From contig CAVYJC010000008.1 of assembly GCA_963768715.1 (NCBI GenBank), positions 62,001 to 126,000 of the forward strand: 64,000 bases of DNA, in the 5' to 3' direction. Under the pieces are notes generated by a model, which searched no databases, had not been told where the DNA came from, and saw only the letters and a program-made list of their open reading frames with translations. The position numbers and the translations under genes were made by a program. This DNA comes from DATKEJ01 sp963768715 (GTDB lineage: Bacteria > Bacteroidota > Rhodothermia > Rhodothermales > DATKEJ01). This document shows positions 34,775 to 43,922 of the stretch, piece after piece. Each line of letters starts with the position of its first letter. Position 1 is the stretch's first letter.

Positions 34775-35635
34775 CTACCGGTCGGGCACGATCGCGAACG
34801 CGTTGTCGATGAGACGTGTGCGCCCGAAGAAAACCGCGAGTGCCGCAACCACCTCCTGTCCAGGCTGCAAACGGTCGACCGGGGATATACCGCGCGTTTC
34901 GACCACCTCAGCATACTGTAGGACGGCATCCGGAGCCGATGCGACGATCGACCGCATAGCATCCTCGATTTTCCGGGGGTCGCGCTCCCCGTCATCGATC
35001 AATCTCCGTGCCGCGTCGACGGCCTTTGAAAGCACTATAGCCTGCTTCCTCTCGCGCTCGGTAAGGAAGATATTTCTGGAAGAAAGCGCCAGTCCGTCGT
35101 GCTCACGAACGGTGGGACAACCGATCAACTCGATCGGGAAATTCAGGTCCGCGATCATGCGCCGAATGATCAGAAACTGTTGCGCATCCTTCAGTCCAAA
35201 GACTGCCTTGTCGGGCAAACAGACATTGAAAAGTTTAGCGACGATGGTCGTGACGCCCCGAAAGTGTCCGGGTCGGAAGGGACCGCACAGGTGCTTGTCA
35301 GCCCCTTCCACGTGTACCCACGTCGTCATCCCGTCGGGATACATATCGCCCACAGTAGGTGCAAACACAAGGTCAACGCCTTCCGCCTCGAGCTTCGCAA
35401 GATCCCCTTCGAGATCAACGGGGTAACGGGCCAGATCCTCATTCGGACCGAACTGGGTAGGATTAACGAAGATAGAGACGACGATGAAGTCTGCGCTCTC
35501 CCGGGCACGCTTCACCAACTCAAGGTGACCCACGTGGAGCGCCCCCATTGTTGGAACAAGGCCGATCACGTGCCCCCCAAATCGGGCATCTCGAACGGTC
35601 CGCTGAACCTGTTCAGGAGAGGAAATGACTCGCAT
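34775..35635 (-). CDS. panC: Pantothenate synthetase
   Basis: A 286-aa nucleotidyltransferase-fold enzyme with GLVPTMGALHVGHLELVKRA (HIGH motif), FVNPTQFGPNEDLARYP, HFRGVTTIVAKLFN, GLKDAQQFLIIRRM and the KMSKS-like LSSRNIFLTERER. It joins pantoate and beta-alanine with ATP, the last step to pantothenate for coenzyme A. Normal length. It is divergent from fumC across a repeat-bearing gap of 430 bases; panB and panD are not in the window. Confidence 0.96.
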   Translation of the reverse strand: MRVISSPEQVQRTVRDARFGGHVIGLVPTMGALHVGHLELVKRARESADFIVVSIFVNPTQFGPNEDLARYPVDLEGDLAKLEAEGVDLVFAPTVGDMYPDGMTTWVHVEGADKHLCGPFRPGHFRGVTTIVAKLFNVCLPDKAVFGLKDAQQFLIIRRMIADLNFPIELIGCPTVREHDGLALSSRNIFLTERERKQAIVLSKAVDAARRLIDDGERDPRKIEDAMRSIVASAPDAVLQYAEVVETRGISPVDRLQPGQEVVAALAVFFGRTRLIDNAFAIVPDR

Positions 35636-35713
35636 GAGATGTGTTGTCTCGGTCGCGACTCGGATTCGGCGACCCGACGTCTATAACGGCGGCGGAATAT
35701 ACGGAATGTCCGT

Positions 35714-35844
35714 TGTTCGAGGTCCGAGGTTCGTTGTTCGTGGTCCGTGGTTCGTTCGTCGTACTTCGTTCATTGCTCAGTGCAGGCTCGCAAGTCGAAG
35801 ACGAGAAGACGAGAAGACTAGAAGACTAGAAGACTAGAAGACTG
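35714..35844. repeat. Heptamer and octamer tandem repeats in the panC-fumC gap
   Basis: Six degenerate heptamers of the form GGTTCGT/GGTCCGA (35714-35755) are followed, after a 41-base spacer, by six octamers GAAGACTA/GAAGACGA/GAAGACTG (35797-35844). The spacer and the arrays show no coding character. The arrays lie close to the panC start in a divergent intergenic region, so they may sit in or near its promoter or 5' leader. Confidence 0.85.
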
Positions 35845-36065
35845 ACAGACCATCGAAGATTCACGGATCCCCGGGCCCCCGGGATTGGTTCACTATCTGT
35901 GTCACATGGTACGCCTGTCTTTGCGGGGTATCCCGAGAGGGTGATTCTCGTGAAACGGGTGGATTCTTTTCAGCAGATGGACATCATTTCTCGTAAGTCC
36001 GACGTGATTTTCCGCTTTAGCTCGAGGACCGCAGACTTGCATCTTCACGACCAAATACCTTTCCG
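35845..36065. other. Non-coding upstream region of fumC
   Basis: About 220 bases with no supportable gene. A CCCGGG-rich inverted repeat (ATCCC ... GGGAT, 35868-35884) follows the octamer array. A/T-rich stretches around 35995-36065 probably contain the fumC promoter, but no recognisable promoter boxes were identified. Confidence 0.4.
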
Positions 36066-37458
36066 ATGCGCATAGAAAAAGATTCACTAGGCGAAGTTTC
36101 CGTTCCTGATGAGGCGCTCTACGGCGCCCAGACGCAGCGGGCGGTCGACAATTTTCCGATCAGCACCCTACGATTCCAGCGTCGATTCATCGAAGCGCTG
36201 GGCACGATCAAACTCTGCGCCGCGCGTGCGAACGTTAAGCTCGGGCTTCTCGACGCCGATCTCGGCGAGGCAATAGAGGATGCTTCGCGAGCCGTTCAGG
36301 AAGGCAAGTATGACGATCAATTCGTGATTGACATCTTCCAGACGGGCAGCGGGACATCCACGAACATGAATGCGAACGAGGTCATCGCCAATGTTGCGAC
36401 GGAAGCGAAAGGTGGAAGACGCGGCGACAAGTCGGTCCATCCGAATGACCACGTCAACATGTCGCAGTCGTCAAATGACACGATTCCGTCGGCGATTCAC
36501 ATTGCCGTCCGTATCGCCGTTGAGCGCGAGCTGCTGCCCGCGCTTGAGCGATTCAATGTCGGAACTCGAAAGAAAATCTGCCGAGTTCGATGATGTCGTC
36601 AAGAGCGGCCGTACGCACCTGATGGACGCTACGCCGGTTCGCCTGGGACAGGAATTCGGCGGGTACGCAGCGCAGATTCGACAGACGATCGGTCGGATAA
36701 AGCGCGCTTCCGAAGAACTGGCCGAGTTGGCCCAAGGCGGCACCGCCGTAGGTACGGGCATCAACGTACATCCAGATTTCCCAAAGCTCGTGATCGAGGA
36801 GATCTCGGAGGAGACCGGGCTCGCTTTTCGCGAGGCGGACAATCACTTCGAGGCGCAGGCGGCGCGTGATGCATGTGTCTCGCTGGCAGGTGCACTCAAC
36901 GCGGCGGCGGTTTCGATGATGAAGATAGCCAACGACGTTCGCTGGTTGTCGAGCGGCCCGACGAGCGGAATTTTCGAGATTTCGCTGCCGGCGATCCAGC
37001 CCGGATCATCGATCATGCCCGGCAAGGTCAATCCTGTGATGAGCGAGGCGCTCATGATGGTGGCGGCGCGGGTAATGGGCAATGCAACGACGGTCACGGT
37101 CTGTGGGCAGCACGGAAACTTCGAGTTGAATGTGATGATGCCGATTCTCGTGTTTTCACTTCTCGAGAGCGTGACGATTCTGGCTACGGCCGTCGACGCG
37201 TTCCGCACGCGGTGTCTCGAAGGCATCAAGGCGAACGCGGACCGTTGCACGGAGCTTCTCGAACGAAATCCATCCATTGCGACAGCCCTCAATCGGGCTA
37301 TCGGTTACGACGCGGCGTCGAAGGTTGCGAAGAAGGCGGCAGCCGAGAGAAAGTCTGTGACGCAAGTAGTGATGGAAGAGGGGATTCTCTCCGAAGAAGA
37401 GCTTCGCCGCGTTCTCGACGTTCGCAGCATGACCGAGCCGGGTATTCCCGGCGAATGA
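36066..37458 (+). CDS. fumC: Class II fumarate hydratase, frame broken by one base
   Basis: The first frame, MRIEKDSLGEVSVPDEALYGAQTQR onward in position 1-25, carries FQTGSGTSTNMNANEV and HPNDHVNMSQSSNDTIPSA. The second resumes with ELERKSAEFDDVVKSGRTHLMDATPV and includes the catalytic loop GSSIMPGKVNPVM. Dropping one G at about 36560-36562 joins them and gives 463 aa, the normal size. The enzyme hydrates fumarate to malate in the TCA cycle and needs no iron-sulfur cluster. Both halves are perfectly conserved, so a sequencing indel is far likelier than a pseudogene. Confidence 0.9.
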
Positions 37459-37661
37459 CGCGTCCCAAGTGCCGATGAGCGCGATTATTCGCACTCGCCG
37501 TGTTAACAAATGGTTGAGACGCTGTAACACATACGAATCGTCCCGATCAAAACGTTACAAATGCGATCCGGGTTTGACCGGCAACACGAGGTCTTGAATG
37601 AGACGTCATGATTTGAGTCAGATTCAATGGAAATGACATTAATGGGACAAGCAATAACATC

Positions 37662-39197
37662 ATGAAAAGAAGCAATATCTCTCTTGTCGTCGTTGCCGTC
37701 ATCACGTTCATAGCGGGGATGATGGTTGTGGCCGCCGGGGGTAATCTTTTAGGTATTTCCGATAAACTGAGCTCGAATTCCAAGGCCGAGAAGCGTTCGG
37801 TCGAGCGGACATCGCCTATGGACGGGCTTTCGTTCGAAGAGGCATTCCAGGCGGTGGCTGAGAACGTCAACCCTGCCGTGGTCCAGATCAACAGCAGCAA
37901 GAAGGTTCCTCGCCAGAACATCGATTTCTTTGGCGGCAACCCGCTATTCGATCAGTTCTTCGGTCGAAACCGGGGAAACAGCAATGAAGGGCAGCAACGA
38001 GACCAGTTCCAACTGCAGCAGGGACTCGGATCCGGGGCCATCATCAGGCCGGACGGCTATATCGTTACCAACCGCCACGTCATTGACGGGGCGGACGAAC
38101 TCGAGGTACGCCTGTTCGACGGACGTGTCTTCGACGCGGAAGTCGTCGGGGCCGATGAACTCAGTGACGTCGCTGTAATTCGAATCAAGGTCGGGGAGGA
38201 TCTGCCCTACGTCACGAACGGCGACTCGGAGGAATTGCGGGTCGGGCAATGGGTGCTGGCTTTCGGTTCTCCGCTCTCCGAGAGTTTGAGCAACACCGTG
38301 ACCGCCGGCATCGTCAGCGCACTCGGTCGTTTCTCGCATGGGAATCGCATCGAGAACTTCATCCAAACGGATGCGGCGATCAATCCGGGCAACTCGGGTG
38401 GCCCGCTGGTGGATCTCAAGGGAAATTTGGTCGGGATTAACACAGCGATCTACACGCAAACCGGTGGTTATCAGGGGATTGGACTCGCCATCCCCGGAAA
38501 CACGGTTAAGAACGTTGCGGATCAGTTGATCAACAAAGGTTCGGTAACCCGTGGGTACCTCGGCATTAGATTCTCACCGATCAGTGAGGCGCTTTCGAAG
38601 GCGCTCGATGCCCCGAGGGGAGCCGCCCAGGTGGCGACTGTCGAGGATGACGGAGCCGCCGACAAAGCGGGCCTCAAAGAAGGGGACGTGATCGTAGCGA
38701 TCAACGGAAAAGAGCTCACCGATGCAAACGAACTGCTGTCCGTGGTGGCAACCGCTATGCCGGGCGATCAGCTCAAGCTGGAGATTCTTCGGGACAAGAA
38801 GCACAAGTCGGTCGATGTCGTACTGGGCGAGCGCCCCAAGAACCTCGCGGCCGAATCTGCACCTGAGGACCACGGTTCGCGTTCGGATGACGCAGGCGAT
38901 ATTCAGGAAAGCCTCGGGCTGACGATGCGGACGCTCGACTCGGACCTGGCGCGTCGTTTCAAGGTCGACGAGGACACCAAGGGCGTGCTCCTAACCGAAG
39001 TGGATGCCACGAGTGAAGCATTCACCCAGGCCGATATCCGTCAGGGTGATGTAATCATTGAAGTAGCGAAAGAGCCCGTCAAGAGTGTGCAGGATTTCAT
39101 CAAGGTATACAAGGACATAGACGCAGGATCTGCGTTTCTCGTACGGATTCAGCGGGGGAGCGCGAGTTTTCTGACCGCGCTGACGAAGCCCGAATAA
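37662..39197 (+). CDS. degQ: Do-family serine protease (DegQ/HtrA)
   Basis: A 511-aa periplasmic protease with an N-terminal anchor or signal (ISLVVVAVITFIAGMMVVAA). The trypsin-like domain has catalytic H139 (TNRHVIDG), D169 (ELSDVAVI) and S245 (NPGNSGGPL). Two PDZ domains follow, at about residues 285-385 and 415-505. The LA loop is glycine/asparagine/glutamine-rich (GRNRGNSNEGQQRDQFQ). It degrades or chaperones misfolded envelope proteins. It is transcribed alone, with a 200-base upstream gap, and ends with a hairpin shared with uvrC. Confidence 0.94.
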   Translation: MKRSNISLVVVAVITFIAGMMVVAAGGNLLGISDKLSSNSKAEKRSVERTSPMDGLSFEEAFQAVAENVNPAVVQINSSKKVPRQNIDFFGGNPLFDQFFGRNRGNSNEGQQRDQFQLQQGLGSGAIIRPDGYIVTNRHVIDGADELEVRLFDGRVFDAEVVGADELSDVAVIRIKVGEDLPYVTNGDSEELRVGQWVLAFGSPLSESLSNTVTAGIVSALGRFSHGNRIENFIQTDAAINPGNSGGPLVDLKGNLVGINTAIYTQTGGYQGIGLAIPGNTVKNVADQLINKGSVTRGYLGIRFSPISEALSKALDAPRGAAQVATVEDDGAADKAGLKEGDVIVAINGKELTDANELLSVVATAMPGDQLKLEILRDKKHKSVDVVLGERPKNLAAESAPEDHGSRSDDAGDIQESLGLTMRTLDSDLARRFKVDEDTKGVLLTEVDATSEAFTQADIRQGDVIIEVAKEPVKSVQDFIKVYKDIDAGSAFLVRIQRGSASFLTALTKPE

Positions 39198-39232
39198 TTC
39201 GGGCCGCCGATTTCGAGAGGGGTCACAAGACG

Positions 39233-39264
39233 GAAGGCGAGCCTGCAATCGCGGGCTCGCCTTC
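39233..39264 (+). terminator. Hairpin terminator between degQ and uvrC
   Basis: GAAGGCGAGCC pairs with GGCTCGCCTTC in an 11-bp perfect stem around a 10-base loop, 36 bases after the degQ stop. The tail TTGATATTTC is only moderately T-rich. Being nearly symmetric and placed between two convergent genes, it can probably serve both directions. Confidence 0.65.
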
Positions 39265-39331
39265 TTGATATTTCAGGGGCTCGCTACCGGCGCCTGAAAA
39301 CTGCCACTCGCCACGGCCTCAGGTTGATCCG

Positions 39332-41170
39332 TCACGTCCGGAACTCAAATACTCGACCAGTCTTTCGGCCGTCTTTTTGCCGATCGTATCCGTCAAGCTC
39401 TTCCAACGTGGCGTTCCGCACCTTCTTGACAGATCCGAACCTCTTCAGCAGGCGCTGCACCGTTTTCTGGCCGATTCCAGGTACTTCGAGAAGCTCCGAC
39501 TTGAGCGTCTTCTTTCCTCGCTGTTTGCGCTGAAATGTGATCGCAAACCGGTGTGCCTCGTCACGAACCCGCTGGAGAAGCCGGAGTGAGGCGCTCGATT
39601 TAGGGATGAGAATGGGATCCGTGTCTCCCGGAACGAAGACCTCCTCGAGACGCTTTGCCAGGCCGATCACGGCTACTTTCCCGTACACGTCGGCCTTCTT
39701 CAGTGACTCGACGGCGCTCGATAGCTGGCCTTTCCCTCCGTCGATTACGATCAGGTCGGGAACGTTCGCGTCTTCAGAAGGCCCGTTCCGATATCTCCGG
39801 TAGACCACCTCGCGCATCGACTTGAAATCGTCAGGCTTCCCTTCGACGGAACGGATACGGTACGTACGATACGACGATTTCAGCGGACGCCCGTCCTTGA
39901 ACACCACGCATGAAGCCACCGTGCCAGTTCCGGCGAGGTGCGAAATGTCAAAGCATTCGATAATCCGCGGAAGTCGTGGAAGTCTGAGATCCCGTTTGAG
40001 CGATCGCACGGAATGGGGAATGTATGATTCTTCCGCGCGTGCGATTTCCATCTTGAACTCTCCCAGAACGAGATTGGCATTCGCTTCGACCATGCGCATG
40101 AGCTCGGCCTTCTGCCCGCGCTCCGGCGTCCGAATGGCGACTTTGCGTCCGACCTGATCGGAAAGGAATTCCTGCAGGGCATCATACTCGACGATGTCGG
40201 ACGAGAGGAAGACTTCGGCCGGAAAGAACGTAGCCTCCGTATAATAGGCCTCGACGAAAGCCTGCATGAGCTCTTCGGTCGTCCGTCCCTCGATCTGCCG
40301 CAGATATTTCTGATGGCGTCCGAGGATTTTCCCCTCGCGCACCTTGAACATCACACCGACCGCCGCATCCTGCTCCTGATCGACGGAGAGTGCGAAGAGA
40401 TCTCGATCGGCATGGTCGAGGCTGACGACTTTCTGCTTCGACGAGTATCGTTCGAGTGCCCTGATCCGGTCGCGGAGGATGCCTGCCTCTTCGAATTGCA
40501 TGGCATCCGCACAGGCCTGCATCTCGTCCCTGAGCAGAGAAACGAGCCCCTTGGTCTTGCCGTCGAGCAGCTGCTTGACCTGCCGCATGGTCTCATCGTA
40601 CTGCTCCTCCGTCTGCAGACCGACACACGGACCCGCACACTTCTTGATATGGTACTCGAGACAGGTCTGGAACTTGCCCTCGGCGATGCTTTTCGGATTC
40701 AGAGGCAGCGAGCAAGTACGTATCTGGAAGATCGATCGTATCGCCCTTAGCATGAGCCGCATGTCGCCAACATCTGCATACGGCCCGATGTAGGTCGAAC
40801 CGTCCTTGACGACGCGGCGGGTCGGGAAAATGCGCGGAAAGGGCTCGTTCTTGATGCAGATGTACGGAAAGGTCTTGTCATCCCGCAGGTTGATGTTGTA
40901 GCGGGGGCGCAGCTGCTTGATCAGGTTATTCTCGAGAATCAGCGCCTCCGCTTCCGTGTCGGTGACGATTACCTCCACGTCCTCGATCTTGTCGACCATC
41001 ATGCGCAGTCTTCCATCCTTGGGGCGTCGCTCCTGGAAATACGAGCGAACCCTGTTCCGCAGGTTCTTGGCCTTTCCGACGTAGATCACCACGTCGTTCC
41101 CGTCCTTGTGTTGATACACACCGGGACCGGTCGGGAGGTTGGCTACTTTATCCTGTAGAGCGGTATTCAT
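39332..41170 (-). CDS. uvrC: UvrABC system protein C
   Basis: With the start at 41170 (MNTALQDKVANLPTGPGVYQ) the protein is 612 aa. The GIY-YIG domain is VVIYVGKAKNLRNRVRSYF, followed by a Cys-rich hinge (FQTCLEYHIKKCAGPCVG), the UvrB-binding UVR motif (MQFEEAGILRDRIRAL), the RNase H-like C-terminal nuclease (IECFDISHLAGTGTVASCVVF, DLIVIDGGKGQLSSA), and a helix-hairpin-helix end (LEVPGIGQKTVQRLLKRFGS). It cuts damaged DNA on both sides of a lesion. A longer ORF start at 41215 adds an unconserved leader. Confidence 0.96.
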   Translation of the reverse strand: MNTALQDKVANLPTGPGVYQHKDGNDVVIYVGKAKNLRNRVRSYFQERRPKDGRLRMMVDKIEDVEVIVTDTEAEALILENNLIKQLRPRYNINLRDDKTFPYICIKNEPFPRIFPTRRVVKDGSTYIGPYADVGDMRLMLRAIRSIFQIRTCSLPLNPKSIAEGKFQTCLEYHIKKCAGPCVGLQTEEQYDETMRQVKQLLDGKTKGLVSLLRDEMQACADAMQFEEAGILRDRIRALERYSSKQKVVSLDHADRDLFALSVDQEQDAAVGVMFKVREGKILGRHQKYLRQIEGRTTEELMQAFVEAYYTEATFFPAEVFLSSDIVEYDALQEFLSDQVGRKVAIRTPERGQKAELMRMVEANANLVLGEFKMEIARAEESYIPHSVRSLKRDLRLPRLPRIIECFDISHLAGTGTVASCVVFKDGRPLKSSYRTYRIRSVEGKPDDFKSMREVVYRRYRNGPSEDANVPDLIVIDGGKGQLSSAVESLKKADVYGKVAVIGLAKRLEEVFVPGDTDPILIPKSSASLRLLQRVRDEAHRFAITFQRKQRGKKTLKSELLEVPGIGQKTVQRLLKRFGSVKKVRNATLEELDGYDRQKDGRKTGRVFEFRT

Positions 41171-41219
41171 GATTCCTGCGCGAGGCTTCGATCCTCGAAC
41201 GCAGTCCCGGTCCACCGGT

Positions 41220-42319
41220 TCACGTCTTCACGGAACCGACGAAGGCTGCGAGGAGCCGGGACAGGGCCGCGTCCCGATCGTCGAATTGAGCGATCATGGC
41301 GAGCGACGATTTCGGGAGATCGTGGTACAGGCGAAGCGTCTGCAGCGCAGTGGTCCGACGCGAACCGCAGACGAGGATCGGACAGTCCACCCCTCGCAGT
41401 TGTTCGGTTGAGACGGTGGCTTCGGCCGCTTCGGGCAGCGTCTTGATCAGGTGCGATGCGAGATTGGCCATTGTTTCGCCACATGCGCTTTCAATGGCTT
41501 CGGCCGCCGAATCTACGTCTTCATCGGTCGCCAGAAGATTCGGATCGACAAGAGCGAGTCCACCCACACGATCCGGCGCATTCACCGCGAGCGTTGCCGC
41601 GGCGGCTGCACCGAGTCCGCTGCCCGCGACGACGACCCTGTCAATTTCGAGATAGTCGAGCACGGCTACCGCGTGTTTGTCGGCGGCTCGCAGGAAGTGG
41701 GGCGTGGGCGGCCGGTCGCTTGACTCTCCGTGGGCCGGCGCATCGAACGCGACCACGTGAACGTATGGCTCGAGCCTGGCCATCAGAGAACCGAAGTCCT
41801 GAAGGCTCGACGTGCCTGCATCATGGAACAGAAGCAACGCCCGGGCATCACGACTGCCTGTCTCGAACGCCGTCACCTCACCGTGCGGCATCGGGACTTG
41901 AATCCTGGATCCGGGAAAGCGCTCGAAGGCGCATACCTCGATGAGAATGCCGTACGTCTCTTTCGGATGGAGGAAGAAGACGCGCTTGCCGTCGGCCCCG
42001 TCTTTGGGCTCGGCGTTGATCGGCTTCAGGCCCAATCGAGTGGCACGCTCCAAGACATCGTCGAGACGGTCGACTTCGAAGGCAAGGTGGTGAATGCCGG
42101 CGCCCCGTCGTTCCAGGAATCGCCCGATTGCGGAATCCGGTTCAAGGGATTCCAGAAGCTCCAGTTTGACTCCGCCGGCGCCGATGAAATGCGTGTCGAC
42201 CCGTCTCAGACTCAACTGTCTCCACCTTGTACTGCCTCGAGCCCGAGGAGCTCCAGCAAAAGGGCTCGAACCGGAGCAGCGTCGTCGACGGCTATGCCGA
42301 TGTGTTCGAGTCTCGTCAT
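41220..42319 (-). CDS. Methylmalonyl-CoA epimerase fused to an alpha/beta hydrolase-like domain; two one-base indels
   Basis: MTRLEHIGIAVDDAAP (start 42319) begins a glyoxalase-fold epimerase. It is rejoined to VDTHFIGAGGVKLELLES by removing one base near 42230-42236 and one from the C run at 42200-42202, giving 365 aa. Metal ligands are visible in LEHIG, AGIHHLAFEV and GILIEVCA. After about residue 140 comes an alpha/beta-hydrolase fold (LLFHDAGTSS, VVAFDAPAHGES, VVVAGSGLGAAAA). Its elbow has Gly (41616-41618) where the nucleophile Ser belongs, and the usual late Asp and His are missing. The epimerase interconverts R- and S-methylmalonyl-CoA; the second domain is probably non-catalytic. Confidence 0.82.
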
Positions 42320-42369
42320 ACGCTTGAATCCCTTCCAGTCAAGAATCGCTCTTGAAAGGCACTCGGCTG

Positions 42370-43098
42370 CTATTCGTCCGTGTTCTTGTCGTTGAGCGCC
42401 CAGTCGTAGGGAATGTAAGCCACGCGGTAATCTGAGGGCACGCTCGTCGCCCGATAGTGGTTCACGAAGTCGATAAGCGACTGGCCACCCTGGGTGAAGT
42501 CTGTTTTGTACCACTCAAAGAGCTGCGACAGATAGACGGTGCCCATCTCGGCATCTACGTGGACCAGGCTCGGACTCATCATGGCGATGCTAACGTGGTC
42601 CTCCAAATCCTGGTTGAGGACTTTGCCTCGATAGGGATCGTCACGCAGGCGGGGGCAGCCTCGAGCCGCACAGACAAGTGCGAAGTGCAGGCGTGGATCG
42701 GGAAACTTCTTGAGAATGACCTCTTTCTCCAACTGGTCGAGCGTCATTGACTTGCCGCCCACGACATGTTTCTCAGCTCGGAAGAAGCCCTCCACATCGA
42801 GGGGAGAATGAAGCGGGTAATGTTGCACGACCGCGGCGATCACAAGAGCGTTGTACGCGTTGATCAGAAACGCCTCTTCATTGTCGGGCTCAAGTCGTTC
42901 GAAATCAATGGTTTCAATTGAGTCAACCAGGGCATTGAGTCCTTCCGGATGACGCTTGATTCGTGCGTAGTCGACGTGTCCGCCCGATACGAAGGAATTC
43001 AGGAATGCGTCGAATTTCTGGTCGAACGATTCGGTCTGGGCACTGACGGCTCCCTGGCCGCAGATCGTCAGAAGAAGGAGAACGAGGACTCTTCTCAT
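42370..43098 (-). CDS. DUF547 domain secreted protein
   Basis: A 242-aa protein with signal peptide (MRRVLVLLLLTICGQGAVSA) and a DUF547 core: HVDYARIKRH, EEAFLINAYNALVIAAVVQHYP, and the Cys-containing HFALVCAARGCPRLRDDPY. DUF547 proteins recall papain-like or transglutaminase-like folds, with Cys, His and Asn possible as a catalytic set, but no activity has been firmly shown. Its start overlaps the lipB stop by 4 bases, and it precedes the epimerase fusion on the same strand by 50 bases. Confidence 0.88.
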   Translation of the reverse strand: MRRVLVLLLLTICGQGAVSAQTESFDQKFDAFLNSFVSGGHVDYARIKRHPEGLNALVDSIETIDFERLEPDNEEAFLINAYNALVIAAVVQHYPLHSPLDVEGFFRAEKHVVGGKSMTLDQLEKEVILKKFPDPRLHFALVCAARGCPRLRDDPYRGKVLNQDLEDHVSIAMMSPSLVHVDAEMGTVYLSQLFEWYKTDFTQGGQSLIDFVNHYRATSVPSDYRVAYIPYDWALNDKNTDE

Positions 43099-43889
43099 CC
43101 TTGGCTCGTTGGTGCGGCAGTCGTGGCCTCGGGGAGGAACTCCTGAAGCTGCGGCGCGGCGATTTCAAAGAAGGCAGACCCGAAGGCATCGGCGAACGTT
43201 CGCACTACGAGATCTCGGCATTCGATCGGGTCGATGGGATGGCCAAGCTCTTTGGCTAGCGAGGTTACGCCGCGATCGGATATCCCGCAAGGGACGATGT
43301 GATCGTAGAAGTCGAGCTCGGTATTCATGTTGAATGCGAAGCCGTGCATCGTAACCCAACGGCTGCACCGGATGCCGAATGCGCAGATCTTTCGCTCGTT
43401 GCCGGATGCGAGATCGATCCACACACCGGTGCGACCCGGTACGCGATCCGCCGAGAGACCGTAGGACTTGCAGACGTTGATAATCACCTCTTCCAGGGTT
43501 CGAAGGTATCGCCCGATGTCCGTAAAGAACCGATCGAGGTCGAGAATCGGATAACCGACGAGTTGGCCCGGACCATGATACGTGATGTCTCCGCCCCTGT
43601 CTGTGCGAATGAAGGTAGCCCCTTTCTCCGCCAGTCCGTCATCAGACAGCAGGAGGTTTGCCTGGTCTCCACTCTTCCCGAGCGTGTAAACGGGCGGGTG
43701 TTCGACGGTCAGCAGAAAGTTCGGTACAGGATGATCAACCGTTTCTCGCTTGGCGCGAATGAGCAGCTGCTGGATCTCCATCTGGAGGTCCCACGCCTCA
43801 CCGTAGGCAACGCGCCCCAAATGACAGACCGCGAGGGTGCGAGGATGTATTCCGGCACTGTCCTGGATATGTCTGATTCCTGCATTCAC
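43095..43889 (-). CDS. lipB: Octanoyl-(acyl-carrier-protein):protein transferase
   Basis: A 264-aa LipB with RGGDITYHGPGQLVGYPI (residues 98-115), the conserved Lys167 in RKICAFGIR, HGFAFNMNTEL, and the acyl-thioester cysteine C201 in IVPCGISDRGVTS. It moves octanoate from ACP to lipoyl domains such as that of the PDH E2 encoded at 8.6-9.9 kb. The C-terminal extension (about 30 residues, ending EATTAAPTSQG) is unconserved. It lies 33 bases downstream of sprA and overlaps the DUF547 gene by 4 bases. Confidence 0.95.
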   Translation of the reverse strand: MNAGIRHIQDSAGIHPRTLAVCHLGRVAYGEAWDLQMEIQQLLIRAKRETVDHPVPNFLLTVEHPPVYTLGKSGDQANLLLSDDGLAEKGATFIRTDRGGDITYHGPGQLVGYPILDLDRFFTDIGRYLRTLEEVIINVCKSYGLSADRVPGRTGVWIDLASGNERKICAFGIRCSRWVTMHGFAFNMNTELDFYDHIVPCGISDRGVTSLAKELGHPIDPIECRDLVVRTFADAFGSAFFEIAAPQLQEFLPEATTAAPTSQG

Positions 43890-43922
43890 GGTGCCGCGGC
43901 CGTTCGAACAATCGACGGTGCA

